Below, piece after piece: positions 1 to 8,201 of a DNA stretch of 21,091 bases. Origin of the DNA: CAZAFN01 sp964484795 (lineage in GTDB: Bacteria; Pseudomonadota; Alphaproteobacteria; Methylaequorales; Methylaequoraceae); assembly GCA_964484795.1 (NCBI GenBank), contig CAZAFN010000026.1, positions 1-21,091 of the forward strand, given 5' to 3'. Both the position numbers and the translations under genes were made by a program. Under the pieces are notes generated by a model that was not told the DNA's origin, did no database searches, and saw nothing but the letters and a program-made list of their open reading frames with translations. Position 1 is the stretch's first letter, and each line of letters opens with the position of its first letter.

Positions 1-1153
1 GAATTAAAAGGGTATCCCCAGGCTCAAGTGGAAGTTCACCCATCTTTTTTGTAATAATTTTTGACTTTCTCTGAAGACCAATTACAAGACAATCATATCT
101 ATATCTAAAACTTACATTTTCAATGGTGTTTCCAACAAGACTCGATGATGGAGTAACCATAGCCTCAGTAATTATTTGGTCCTGATCTAAATCGTCACCA
201 TCTTTTTCATGTGAAGGTTCAATAGAAGCAATGTTTTGACCTAAAATTTCAGTAAGTTGCTCTCTAGTAGTTGATATTACAAGCACATCACCTTCTTCAA
301 GTATAAAGTTATCAAATGGGCCATGCTCAGCATGTTCTCCTCTTTGAATCATTAGAATTTTAATTTTCTCAAGACTAGGAAATTTTCCGTCTTTTGAACT
401 TTGACCAACAAGTTTAGATTCTTCATTTAAAATAATTTGAGTAATGAAATTATTTTTAGAATCATCAATTAATCTATTAGTCATTGGAGATCTGTCCGTA
501 AGAAAAAATTTAGAAAAGATCACAACATATAAAAAACCAGAAAAGGCAATTATAGAACCAGGTAAGACAAAATCAAAAAAACCAATTTCTATGTTAGAAT
601 ATGTACTTAATGAATCAGAGACTAATAAATTTGTACTCGATCCAATCAAGGTCACCATTCCTCCAAGTATTGCAACAAAACTTAAAGGCATTAGAAATCT
701 TCCTATTGAATAATCAAGATTCTTAATGATTCCTTGAAGTATAGGTATGAAAATTATAACTACTGGTGTATTGTTTAAAAAAGCGCTAAGAATCAATACA
801 AAAAACAAACAAAGTGAAATAATTAATTTTGGATTTTTAGGAAAGATTTCCAAAAAATTTGAAACAAAATTATCTAGAACCCTAGTTTGAACTACACCCT
901 GCCCTAATATCAAGAGTGAGATCACGGTAATTAGTGATGTATTACTAAAACCACTTAATATTTTTTGTGGACTAAGTAAATTAAGACCATCTTCATCATT
1001 GAATGGAAATATTGAAAAAAAAATCAATAAAAAAGTAAGTATTACTATTGATTTAAAAACCATTGAAAATTTATCAATTGCGTAAAAAATCATACTTGAA
1101 ATAACAAATAATAAACTTAGATAAATAAATGTACTTTCTTGAAGGAAAATCAT
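1..1153 (-). CDS. SLC13-family permease with TrkA-C (RCK_C) domains, 3' end outside the window
   Basis: Read by hand on the minus strand from ATG at 1153; it stays open for 384 codons to the window edge, so the C-terminal part is missing. The product is an inner-membrane carrier of the divalent anion:sodium symporter type; the substrate cannot be told. Hydrophobic segments lie near residues 10-25, 32-50, 70-90 and 110-140. The family hallmarks are visible: LNNTPVVIIF in one half-site and GGMVTLIGSSTNLL further on (the paired NT/STN substrate and sodium motifs). After about residue 230 come two soluble TrkA-C-like domains, each with the usual 'L.P GD.L.I' ending (EEGDVLVIS and EPGDTLLI). More membrane helices are expected beyond the edge, because YfbS-like members are about 600 residues long. 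It is divergent from thiC with about 96 bases between them. Family assignment is confident, substrate unknown. Confidence 0.85.
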   Translation of the reverse strand, partial: MIFLQESTFIYLSLLFVISSMIFYAIDKFSMVFKSIVILTFLLIFFSIFPFNDEDGLNLLSPQKILSGFSNTSLITVISLLILGQGVVQTRVLDNFVSNFLEIFPKNPKLIISLCLFFVLILSAFLNNTPVVIIFIPILQGIIKNLDYSIGRFLMPLSFVAILGGMVTLIGSSTNLLVSDSLSTYSNIEIGFFDFVLPGSIIAFSGFLYVVIFSKFFLTDRSPMTNRLIDDSKNNFITQIILNEESKLVGQSSKDGKFPSLEKIKILMIQRGEHAEHGPFDNFILEEGDVLVISTTREQLTEILGQNIASIEPSHEKDGDDLDQDQIITEAMVTPSSSLVGNTIENVSFRYRYDCLVIGLQRKSKIITKKMGELPLEPGDTLLI

Positions 1154-1249
1154 AATTTTGGAATATTAAGTAAATATGTCTATTTTTTTAAATCCATAGA
1201 TATTATAATTAATTCATAAACATAGGCACAACAAAAATTATATTTCAGA
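1154..1249. promoter_or_regulatory. Divergent intergenic region between the permease and thiC
   Basis: This 96-base AT-rich gap must hold the promoters for both divergent genes. A perfect TATAAT at 1204-1209 is a candidate -10 box for thiC, but no good -35 box lies 16-18 bases upstream. I see no TPP riboswitch: there is no CUGAGA-type thi box and no set of paired helices, and the space is barely long enough for one. The thiC start has only a weak purine stretch in front of it (TTTCAGA). Assigning the box to thiC is inference. Confidence 0.3.
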
Positions 1250-3040
1250 ATGTTAAAAAAAATAGATAAAAGGAAGACTTCCCCTAAATCCGGCAAAGGT
1301 CCACGTTCTTTTCAAAACTTTCCTAAATCAGAAAAGATTTATTTTAGTGGAAAAAAATTTAAAAACTTAGAAGTTGGAATGAGAAAAATATCAATTGATG
1401 ACAAAGAAATTGATAACATTACTGTTTATGATACTTCAGGTTTATACACAGATCCAAATTATGAGCATAATTACAAGAAAGGACTAAAACCAATTAGAGA
1501 AACTTGGGTGCAAAATAGGCCTGGCATTATAAAATCAAAAAAAGAAAAATTAAAATTCTTAAAACTTAATGAGTCCGAGGTTGAACTCTTTCCGAATCAA
1601 AAAGAGTCCGTTTATAAAAGAAGTAAGAATAGTGAAATAACTCAAATGTACTATGCTAGAAACAACGTAATAACTGAGGAAATGGAATACGTTGCTATAA
1701 GAGAAAATGAAGGTAGAGAAAAACTAATTGGCAATGGGTTTAAAAAAGAAGATTTAATTACCCCTGAATTTGTTAGACAAGAAATTTCTTCTGGTCAAGC
1801 TATAATTCCTTCAAATGTTAATCATACAGAGATTGAACCAATGATAATTGGGAAAAATTTTCTAGTTAAAATAAATGCAAATATTGGGAATTCAGCAGTA
1901 TTGTCAAGTGTTTTTGATGAAGTTGAAAAACTAATTTGGGCTATTAGGTGGGGAAGTGATACAGTTATGGATTTATCTACTGGGAAAAATATACATGAGA
2001 TCAGAGAATGGATAATAAGAAACTCACCTGTTCCTATTGGGACAGTTCCTATTTATCAAGCACTTGAAAAAGTTGGAGGTATTGCTGAAGACTTATCATG
2101 GAAAGTTTTTAGAGAAACTTTGATAGAACAAGCGGAACAAGGAGTAGATTATTTTACAATCCATGCTGGAGTCAGGTTGCATTACATACCACTCACAGTT
2201 AAAAGATTGACTGGGATAGTTTCAAGGGGAGGATCAATTATTGCCAAATGGTGTCTAGCACATCACCAAGAAAGTTTTATTTATTCTAACTTTAATGAAA
2301 TCTGTGAAATTATGAAGAACTATGATGTTTCTTTTTCTTTGGGAGATGGCCTAAGACCAGGTTCTATTCATGATGCCAATGATGAAGCACAATTCTCAGA
2401 ACTTGAAACTCTAGGTGAATTAACTGAAGTTGCTTGGAACAATAATGTTCAAGTAATGATAGAAGGACCTGGCCATGTTCCAATGCAACTTATTGAAGAA
2501 AATATGAAAAAACAAAAAAAATACTGCCATAGCGCACCTTTTTACACTCTAGGCCCCTTAACAACTGATATTGCCCCTGGCTACGACCATATTACAAGTG
2601 CTATTGGTGCAGCTATGATTGGATGGTATGGAACATCAATGCTATGTTATGTTACTCCTAAGGAACACCTAGGTCTTCCAGACAAAGAAGATGTTAAGAT
2701 TGGGGTGATTACATATAAGATTGCTGCCCATGCTGCAGATCTTGCTAGAGGAAACAGGGGGGCATATACGAGAGACTATTTACTGTCAAAGGCAAGGTTT
2801 GAATTTAGATGGAGAGACCAGTTTAACCTTTCACTTGACCCTGAGACTGCTGAGGAATTTCATGATCAAACCTTGCCATCAGAAGGAGCAAAATTAGCAC
2901 ATTTCTGCTCTATGTGTGGACCAAAGTTTTGCTCTATGAAAATTTCTCAAGAAATCAAAGATCACGTTTCAGATGGAAAAAAGAAAATGTCCAAAAAATT
3001 TAAGGATTTAGGTGGAAAAATATATATAGCATCAAACTAG
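1250..3040 (+). CDS. thiC: Phosphomethylpyrimidine synthase ThiC
   Basis: Cytoplasmic radical-SAM enzyme that rearranges aminoimidazole ribotide into hydroxymethylpyrimidine phosphate for thiamin. Length 596 residues is normal for proteobacterial ThiC. Visible family blocks include YDTSGLYTDP near residue 63, the IHAGV block, GIVSRGGS, a LGDGLRPGS loop, and MIEGPGHVP in the barrel. The C-terminal iron-sulfur motif C-x2-C-x4-C is intact at Cys553, Cys556 and Cys561 (codons at about 2906-2932). The start ATG is the only sensible one before the conserved RKIxF-like block. Its stop converges on thiD: the TAG at 3038-3040 overlaps the thiD stop within one CTAG. Presence of thiC separates this genome from SAR11 strains that are known to need the pyrimidine precursor. 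Confidence 0.97.
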   Translation: MLKKIDKRKTSPKSGKGPRSFQNFPKSEKIYFSGKKFKNLEVGMRKISIDDKEIDNITVYDTSGLYTDPNYEHNYKKGLKPIRETWVQNRPGIIKSKKEKLKFLKLNESEVELFPNQKESVYKRSKNSEITQMYYARNNVITEEMEYVAIRENEGREKLIGNGFKKEDLITPEFVRQEISSGQAIIPSNVNHTEIEPMIIGKNFLVKINANIGNSAVLSSVFDEVEKLIWAIRWGSDTVMDLSTGKNIHEIREWIIRNSPVPIGTVPIYQALEKVGGIAEDLSWKVFRETLIEQAEQGVDYFTIHAGVRLHYIPLTVKRLTGIVSRGGSIIAKWCLAHHQESFIYSNFNEICEIMKNYDVSFSLGDGLRPGSIHDANDEAQFSELETLGELTEVAWNNNVQVMIEGPGHVPMQLIEENMKKQKKYCHSAPFYTLGPLTTDIAPGYDHITSAIGAAMIGWYGTSMLCYVTPKEHLGLPDKEDVKIGVITYKIAAHAADLARGNRGAYTRDYLLSKARFEFRWRDQFNLSLDPETAEEFHDQTLPSEGAKLAHFCSMCGPKFCSMKISQEIKDHVSDGKKKMSKKFKDLGGKIYIASN

Positions 3041-3810
3041 TGACCTATAGGGCCATATTCTAATCCAAATTTTGGTGACTTTCTTATACTTTTCTTGATA
3101 AATTGCTTAGACTTTCTGACTGAATCAAATATTGTTTCACCTCTTGCTAAAAAAATTGTCATTGCGGTTGAAAAACAACAACCTGAACCATGAGTATGTT
3201 TAGACTTAACTTTTTTTGATTTAAATTTGTAAATTTTATTTTTAATTATCAAATGATCAACTGAAAATTCACCTCTAATGTCACCACCAGTTATTGTAAC
3301 TTGTTTATTATAATTTTTAGAAATTTTTTTCAACAAATTTTCGGTTGAAATATTTTTATTAATATTCGTTTTTGCAAGAATTTTAGCTTCAATTAAGTTT
3401 GGTGTAAGAACAGCTTCTAAAGAAGAAAATGTGTGATAAATTTTTACAAATTTTGTTTTATTTGTAAATTTTTTTTTTGTTGATGAACTATAAATTGGAT
3501 CAATTACTATTGGAATTTTTTTTTTTAGTTTTGCCAAAAATTTTGTTAAAGATTTTGCTAAATCTATTTCTGTAATTAAGCCAATCTTAATGCCATCAAT
3601 TTTATAATCATCTAACAATGTATTAATTTGTGAAATCACTAAATTAGATGGTAAAGAAAAAACTCTATGTACCGAATTTGAATTTTGGGATGTTACATTT
3701 GTAACTGCAGTAAGACAATAGGCATTCAAAGATAAACAAGTTTTAATATCTGCTTGAATGCCAGCGCCAGAAGAGTTATCACTTCCAGCTACAGAAAGTA
3801 TTGTGATCAT
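3037..3810 (-). CDS. thiD: Hydroxymethylpyrimidine / phosphomethylpyrimidine kinase ThiD
   Basis: Ribokinase-fold enzyme that phosphorylates HMP and HMP-P, the step after ThiC. The start chosen is ATG at 3810, one base after the glmM stop, which gives 257 residues and the usual N-terminus MITILSVAGSD. The frame also opens five codons earlier at TTG 3825, overlapping glmM by 14 bases; an AAGAGAA stretch sits just before that TTG, so it cannot be excluded. Seen in the sequence: AGSDNSSGAGIQAD (substrate loop; two residues differ from the commoner SGGGAG), VIDPIYSS, LTPNLIEA, and the anion-hole and active-site motif HTHGSGC near residues 205-211. Last gene of the minus-strand block; converges with thiC. 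Confidence 0.95.
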   Translation of the reverse strand: MITILSVAGSDNSSGAGIQADIKTCLSLNAYCLTAVTNVTSQNSNSVHRVFSLPSNLVISQINTLLDDYKIDGIKIGLITEIDLAKSLTKFLAKLKKKIPIVIDPIYSSSTKKKFTNKTKFVKIYHTFSSLEAVLTPNLIEAKILAKTNINKNISTENLLKKISKNYNKQVTITGGDIRGEFSVDHLIIKNKIYKFKSKKVKSKHTHGSGCCFSTAMTIFLARGETIFDSVRKSKQFIKKSIRKSPKFGLEYGPIGH

Positions 3811-3811
3811 T

Positions 3812-5149
3812 TTAGTTACTATCAATTCTCTTTATTTCTATCACCAAATTATCAACTATTGATTCCATAGTTTTTTTTCTGTGGCATTGTACCATAACCC
3901 TTAACAAATTTTCAGTTCCAGATTTTCTTATCAAAATATCACAGTCCTTATTAAATTTTAACAACCTATTCTTAAGATTTAATAATTTTTTATTTTTTAA
4001 AATTTCACTAGATTCTTTTTTAAGTTTTAAATTCACTAGTTTCTGAGGTGCTTTTTTAAAAAAACCATTTGCTAGTTCTGAAATCTTGCATTTCTCATTT
4101 ACAGCTATATCTAATATAAATAAGGCTGTCAAAATGCCATCTCCACTATAGCCATTATCAGAAAAAATAATATGACCTGATTGTTCTCCACCTATGAAGG
4201 CCTTTTTCTTCTTCATTTCTTCAACAACATAACGATCTCCAACATTAGACAAAAAAAGTTTAATCCCAGATTTAATTAGAAAATCTCTAAAAGCTAAATT
4301 TGACATTAGTGTGCTAATAACTGAGTTTTTAGGTAATTTTTTTTTTTTAAGTAGGTATGTTGAAATGGTTGCTAAAATAGCATCTCCATCTAAAATTTTG
4401 CCTTTCTCATCTGAAACAACAACTCTGTCTGCATCACCATCAAATGAAAACCCTATATCAGCTTTAAATTTTTTAGTTAATCTAGAGAGTTTTTCAGGTT
4501 TTAGTGCTCCACAATTTTTATTTATATTTTTTCCGTTAGGATTGCAACCATAGACAAAAGTTTTAGCTCCCATTTCATCAAAAAATTTTGGTGCAAATTT
4601 ATATAACGAGCCATTTGCACAATCCAAAACAATTTTAAAATTTAAATTATTTAAAAAACTAAATTTTTTTAAAAGAAAATTTTTATAATCTGAAAAATCT
4701 ATACTGAATGGTTGAGATTGAACTTTTGGTATCGTTCGTTCTTTGTAAATTTTATTTATGTAACTCTCAATTTTAATTTCTTCATTATCATTAAGTTTTT
4801 CACCATTTTTTTTGAAAATTTTAACACCATTATCTTCATATGAATTGTGAGAGGCAGAAATCATTATCCCATAGTCATATTTTAACAATTTTGTATAGAA
4901 TGAAACCATTGGTGTAGAAACTACTCCCATACAATTACACTTCACACCTAATGAATGAAAACCTGAAATCAGTGAATTTTCAATATTTTTTCCAGATAAT
5001 CTCGTATCTCTGCCAATTAAAATTTTTTTTAATTTTTTTTTTTTAACCTTAGTTAGTGATACTGCAAGATAAAACAAAAAAGATGGTATAATTGGGAATT
5101 TATCTGCAGAGCCCCTTATTCCATCTGTTCCAAAAAATTTTTTTTTCAT
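3812..5149 (-). CDS. glmM: Phosphoglucosamine mutase GlmM
   Basis: Converts glucosamine-6-phosphate to glucosamine-1-phosphate on the way to UDP-GlcNAc, so it serves peptidoglycan and lipopolysaccharide. I start at ATG 5149, which overlaps the folP stop as TGATG and gives 445 residues, the length usual for the family; a TTG one codon upstream (5152) also opens the frame. Motifs numbered from this ATG: FGTDGIRG at the N-terminus, the phosphoserine loop SASHN with Ser100, the Mg2+ loop DGDADR at 237-242, the sugar loop GEQSGH at 321-326, and the phosphate loop RKSGTEN near 408-414. The last usually reads RPSGTEP, so K and N replace two prolines; the catalytic groups are kept. Two 12-base A runs (T12 on the plus strand at 4337-4348 and 5033-5044) are in frame as Lys4. 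Confidence 0.96.
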   Translation of the reverse strand: MKKKFFGTDGIRGSADKFPIIPSFLFYLAVSLTKVKKKKLKKILIGRDTRLSGKNIENSLISGFHSLGVKCNCMGVVSTPMVSFYTKLLKYDYGIMISASHNSYEDNGVKIFKKNGEKLNDNEEIKIESYINKIYKERTIPKVQSQPFSIDFSDYKNFLLKKFSFLNNLNFKIVLDCANGSLYKFAPKFFDEMGAKTFVYGCNPNGKNINKNCGALKPEKLSRLTKKFKADIGFSFDGDADRVVVSDEKGKILDGDAILATISTYLLKKKKLPKNSVISTLMSNLAFRDFLIKSGIKLFLSNVGDRYVVEEMKKKKAFIGGEQSGHIIFSDNGYSGDGILTALFILDIAVNEKCKISELANGFFKKAPQKLVNLKLKKESSEILKNKKLLNLKNRLLKFNKDCDILIRKSGTENLLRVMVQCHRKKTMESIVDNLVIEIKRIDSN

Positions 5150-6217
5150 CAATGTATAATTTTCTCAAAAACTTTGATTGCTTGATTTATTTCTTTAACA
5201 TCATGAACTCTGTGGATTTGAACTCCTTGCCCTAATGCCAAAACACTTGCTGCCAAAGTACCAGATAATCTTTTTTTTGGTATTTCTTCTTTTGTTATTG
5301 ACGAAATAAATCTCTTTCTAGATACACCCAACATTATTGGACATCCTAATGAATGAAAAATTGACAAATTTCTTAAAAGATCAAGATTTTGTTTATAATC
5401 TTTACCAAAACCAATGCCAGGGTCTATTATTAAATTTTGTCTTTTTATTCCCACAGATTCACAAAATTTTATTCTTTCTTCAAGAAAATCATAAACATCA
5501 AGAACTACATCAATATAATTATTATTTTTCATCATATTTTTTGGATTTCCTGGCATATGCATTAGGATTAAAGGTACATCGTAATTTTTAATGATCTCAG
5601 CACTTTTTTGGTTATTTTTTAGTGCGCTGACGTCATTAACAACCTTAACACCAGATAAAATTGCCATCTCCATAGTTGATGCATTTCGTGAATCTAAAGA
5701 TAAATTGATTCTTTCATTATTTAAGGCTTGAATGACAGGTAAAACTCTTAGAATTTCATCAGCCTCATTAACTTCATCTGCACCAGGTCTAGTTGATTCA
5801 CCACCAACATCAATAAAATCAGCGCCTTCATCAATCAAATTCTTTGCATTAAATAATGAATTCCTTAAAGTAAAATTTTCTCCCCCATCTGAAAAACTAT
5901 CCGGCGTAACATTTAAAATACCGAAGATTAAATGGTTTTTTTTAGCAACATATTGGCTATTATTTAATATATTTTTTTTTTTTTTTCAACAAAACATCTA
6001 ATAGATCTGGAAACTTAGATGCAGCTTTATAAAAAAAATCAGCAATAGAAAAAAATGTTTTTTTAGTTTCTTTTAAATTTCTTTCAATAAGTTCAATAGA
6101 ACTAAAATATAATCCATTAATAGATATTGCTTGCTTTCTCTTACATAAAGAATAACCATTGTCTAAGCTTAAAAGCCCAGTTGGTCTTAAATAGTATTTT
6201 AAATTATCACTAGCCAA
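5149..6217 (-). CDS. folP: Dihydropteroate synthase FolP, split by a one-base frameshift at an A15 run
   Basis: Joins para-aminobenzoate to the pterin diphosphate in folate synthesis. Two frames carry one protein. The first, from TTG 6217 to TAA 5960, gives the class-specific N-terminus YLRPTGLL and about 80 residues, then LLKKKKK. The second runs to TGA 5149 and holds the catalytic barrel: GILNVTPDSFSDGG (coded at 5881-5922), DVGGESTRPGAD, DPGIGFGK, GVSRKRF and HRVHD. The frames meet at 15 A residues (plus-strand T15, 5972-5986). Removing one A, or adding two, would give a continuous product of 355 or 356 residues. The second frame has no ATG, GTG or TTG before the essential VTPDSF loop, and TTG 5838 would delete it, so the halves must be joined. 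Either transcript slippage on the A run restores the frame, or the read has a homopolymer error, or this is a real lesion. It starts 13 bases after the ftsH stop and overlaps glmM. Confidence 0.9.
5972..5986 (-). repeat. Homopolymer A15 (minus strand) at the folP frameshift
   Basis: Fifteen consecutive T on the plus strand, the longest single-base run I found in the window. It lies at the only place where folP changes frame. Tracts of this length are well-known sites of RNA polymerase slippage in AT-rich bacterial genomes, and also well-known sites of sequencing length error. The sequence alone cannot separate the two. Confidence 0.9.
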
Positions 6218-6230
6218 GTGTTTTTCAAAA

Positions 6231-8162
6231 TTAAGTTGCGGCTGGATTAGGGTTTAGACCAAGTCTTCCTTTTGATTTTCTATTCTTTTTTTCAGCTACT
6301 GGAATGGAAGTTTTCTTTTTTGTTGACCCTGCATTAGTGCTATTTTTACTTTTGAGTTTACCTTTTCTTATGAGTTCTTTAACCTCATCGCCAGATAGAG
6401 TTTCAAATTCTAATAGAGCTTTAGCAAGGCTATGAAGATGTTTTATGTTCTTTTTTAAAACTTTTCTAGCTTGCTTTTCTGCATCATCGACAAATCTCCT
6501 TGTTTCTTGATCAATTAATTTTGCAGTTTCATCAGACATACTTTTTCTTTGTGTTACAGATCTTCCTAGAAAAACATCTTCTTCATTTTCAGAGTATCTT
6601 AATGGTCCCAAGAGATCACTCATACCCCATTCTGCAACCATAGCTCTAGCTTTTTGAGTGGCTTGCAAAATATCATTTGAAGCACCTGAAGTCACATTTT
6701 CTTTTCCGAAAACTATTTCTTCTGCAACTCTCCCACCAAACATCATAGCAAGCTTAGCTTTCATCTCAGTTTTAGTTTCTGAATATCTATCTCTTTCTGG
6801 TAAATTCATTGTTACTCCCAAAGCTCTACCTCTTGGGATTATAGTTACTTTATGTAAAGGGTCATTACCCGGAGTATAAATCCCAACTAAAGCATGACCA
6901 GCCTCATGGTAAGCAGTTAACTCTTTTTCTTTTAATGTCATTACCATAGAACGTCTTTCTGCTCCCATTAACACTTTGTCTTTTGCATCTTCAAAATCTA
7001 ACATAGTTATCAATCTCTTATTTCTTCTCGCAGCTAATAGCGCAGCTTCATTGGCTAAATTCGCTAAATCAGCACCTGAAAACCCCGGAGTACCCCTGGC
7101 AATAACTTTTACATCAACATCTGGGGCAAGAGAGAGTTTTCTGGTATGTACTTCTAAAATTTTGTTTCTACCTTGAATGTCAGGATTAGGAACCACAACT
7201 TGACGATCAAATCTACCTGGACGTAACAAAGCAGGATCTAGTACATCGGGACGGTTTGTTGCAGCAATTAAAATAACACCTTCAGTTGCATCAAACCCGT
7301 CCATTTCAACCAACAATTGATTAAGTGTTTGTTCTCTTTCATCATTTCCACCACCTAAACCTGCCCCCCTATGCCTACCAACTGCATCTATTTCATCAAT
7401 AAATATAATGCATGGCGCATTTTTTTTTCCCTGTTCAAACATATCTCTAACTCTACTTGCACCCACACCTACGAACATTTCAACAAAATCAGACCCAGAT
7501 ATAGAAAAAAAAGGAACATTGGCCTCACCGGCTATTGCTCGAGCCAAAAGAGTTTTTCCTGTGCCAGGTGGGCCAACTAAAAGAGCACCCTTTGGGATTT
7601 TACCTCCAAGTCGTTGAAATTTAGAAGGATCTTTAAGAAACTCAACAATCTCCTCTAATTCAGACTTTGCTTCATCGATACCTGCAACATCTTTAAAAGT
7701 AACTTTATCTTTATTTTCATTAAGTAATTTAGCTCTAGATTTTCCAAAACCCATTGCTCTACCACTTCCAGACTGCATTTGACGCATAAAAAATATCCAA
7801 ACACCAATAAGTAAAAGCATTGGAAACCACGAAATCAGGATATCAATCAATCCAGGAGAGTTTTTTTCCATAGGCATAGCAATAATCTCAACATTATTAC
7901 GCTCAAGTTTATCAATTAAACTCAAATCATTTGGAGAATAAGTTGTAAAAAACGATCCATTGGTGTAGGAACCTTTTATATTATTTCCTCTAATCTCAAC
8001 TCTTGAAACATTACCATTCTTCACATCGTTTAGAAAATTTGAGTAAGCTATAACGTTTGATCTTTGGGAAACAGTATTGGATTTATAGAAATCTATAATT
8101 AGAAAGACAAGAAATCCAATAAGCAGCCATATAGAAAGGTTTTTAAAAAAACTATTGTTCAT
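6231..8162 (-). CDS. ftsH: ATP-dependent zinc metalloprotease FtsH
   Basis: Inner-membrane AAA+ protease that degrades membrane and regulatory proteins. Length 643 is normal. Two membrane helices flank a periplasmic domain: about residues 10-26 and 105-127. The AAA module shows Walker A GPPGTGKT (197-204), the pore loop MFVGVG (229-234), Walker B CIIFIDEID (251-259) and the second-region arginines in RPGRFDR (314-320). The protease site HEAGH is at 419-423, with a third zinc ligand expected at Asp497 in SGASNDI. The tail after about residue 605 is Lys/Ser/Asn-rich and poorly conserved. It begins at ATG 8162, 39 bases after the tilS stop, with AAAGAC as a modest ribosome site, and lies directly upstream of folP. 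Confidence 0.98.
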   Translation of the reverse strand: MNNSFFKNLSIWLLIGFLVFLIIDFYKSNTVSQRSNVIAYSNFLNDVKNGNVSRVEIRGNNIKGSYTNGSFFTTYSPNDLSLIDKLERNNVEIIAMPMEKNSPGLIDILISWFPMLLLIGVWIFFMRQMQSGSGRAMGFGKSRAKLLNENKDKVTFKDVAGIDEAKSELEEIVEFLKDPSKFQRLGGKIPKGALLVGPPGTGKTLLARAIAGEANVPFFSISGSDFVEMFVGVGASRVRDMFEQGKKNAPCIIFIDEIDAVGRHRGAGLGGGNDEREQTLNQLLVEMDGFDATEGVILIAATNRPDVLDPALLRPGRFDRQVVVPNPDIQGRNKILEVHTRKLSLAPDVDVKVIARGTPGFSGADLANLANEAALLAARRNKRLITMLDFEDAKDKVLMGAERRSMVMTLKEKELTAYHEAGHALVGIYTPGNDPLHKVTIIPRGRALGVTMNLPERDRYSETKTEMKAKLAMMFGGRVAEEIVFGKENVTSGASNDILQATQKARAMVAEWGMSDLLGPLRYSENEEDVFLGRSVTQRKSMSDETAKLIDQETRRFVDDAEKQARKVLKKNIKHLHSLAKALLEFETLSGDEVKELIRKGKLKSKNSTNAGSTKKKTSIPVAEKKNRKSKGRLGLNPNPAAT

Positions 8163-8201
8163 ATAATGTCTTTATATAAGTATAAATGCTTAAATCTACA
8201 A

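Noticed and set aside
444..713. Open frame of 89 codons on the plus strand
   Set aside because: It lies fully inside the SLC13 permease read on the minus strand, whose motifs are clear; the plus-strand translation resembles nothing.
5732..6001. Plus-strand open frame across the folP frameshift
   Set aside because: It is antisense to both halves of folP, and low-complexity Phe runs come from the poly-T tract.
5960..6217. An independent 85-residue gene between ftsH and folP
   Set aside because: Its YLRPTGLL opening is the N-terminal extension of alphaproteobacterial FolP, and it ends in the A15 run where the folP barrel takes over; it is part of folP.
7371..7617. Plus-strand open frames inside ftsH
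   Set aside because: They are antisense shadows of the conserved AAA domain, with no plausible ribosome site or family.
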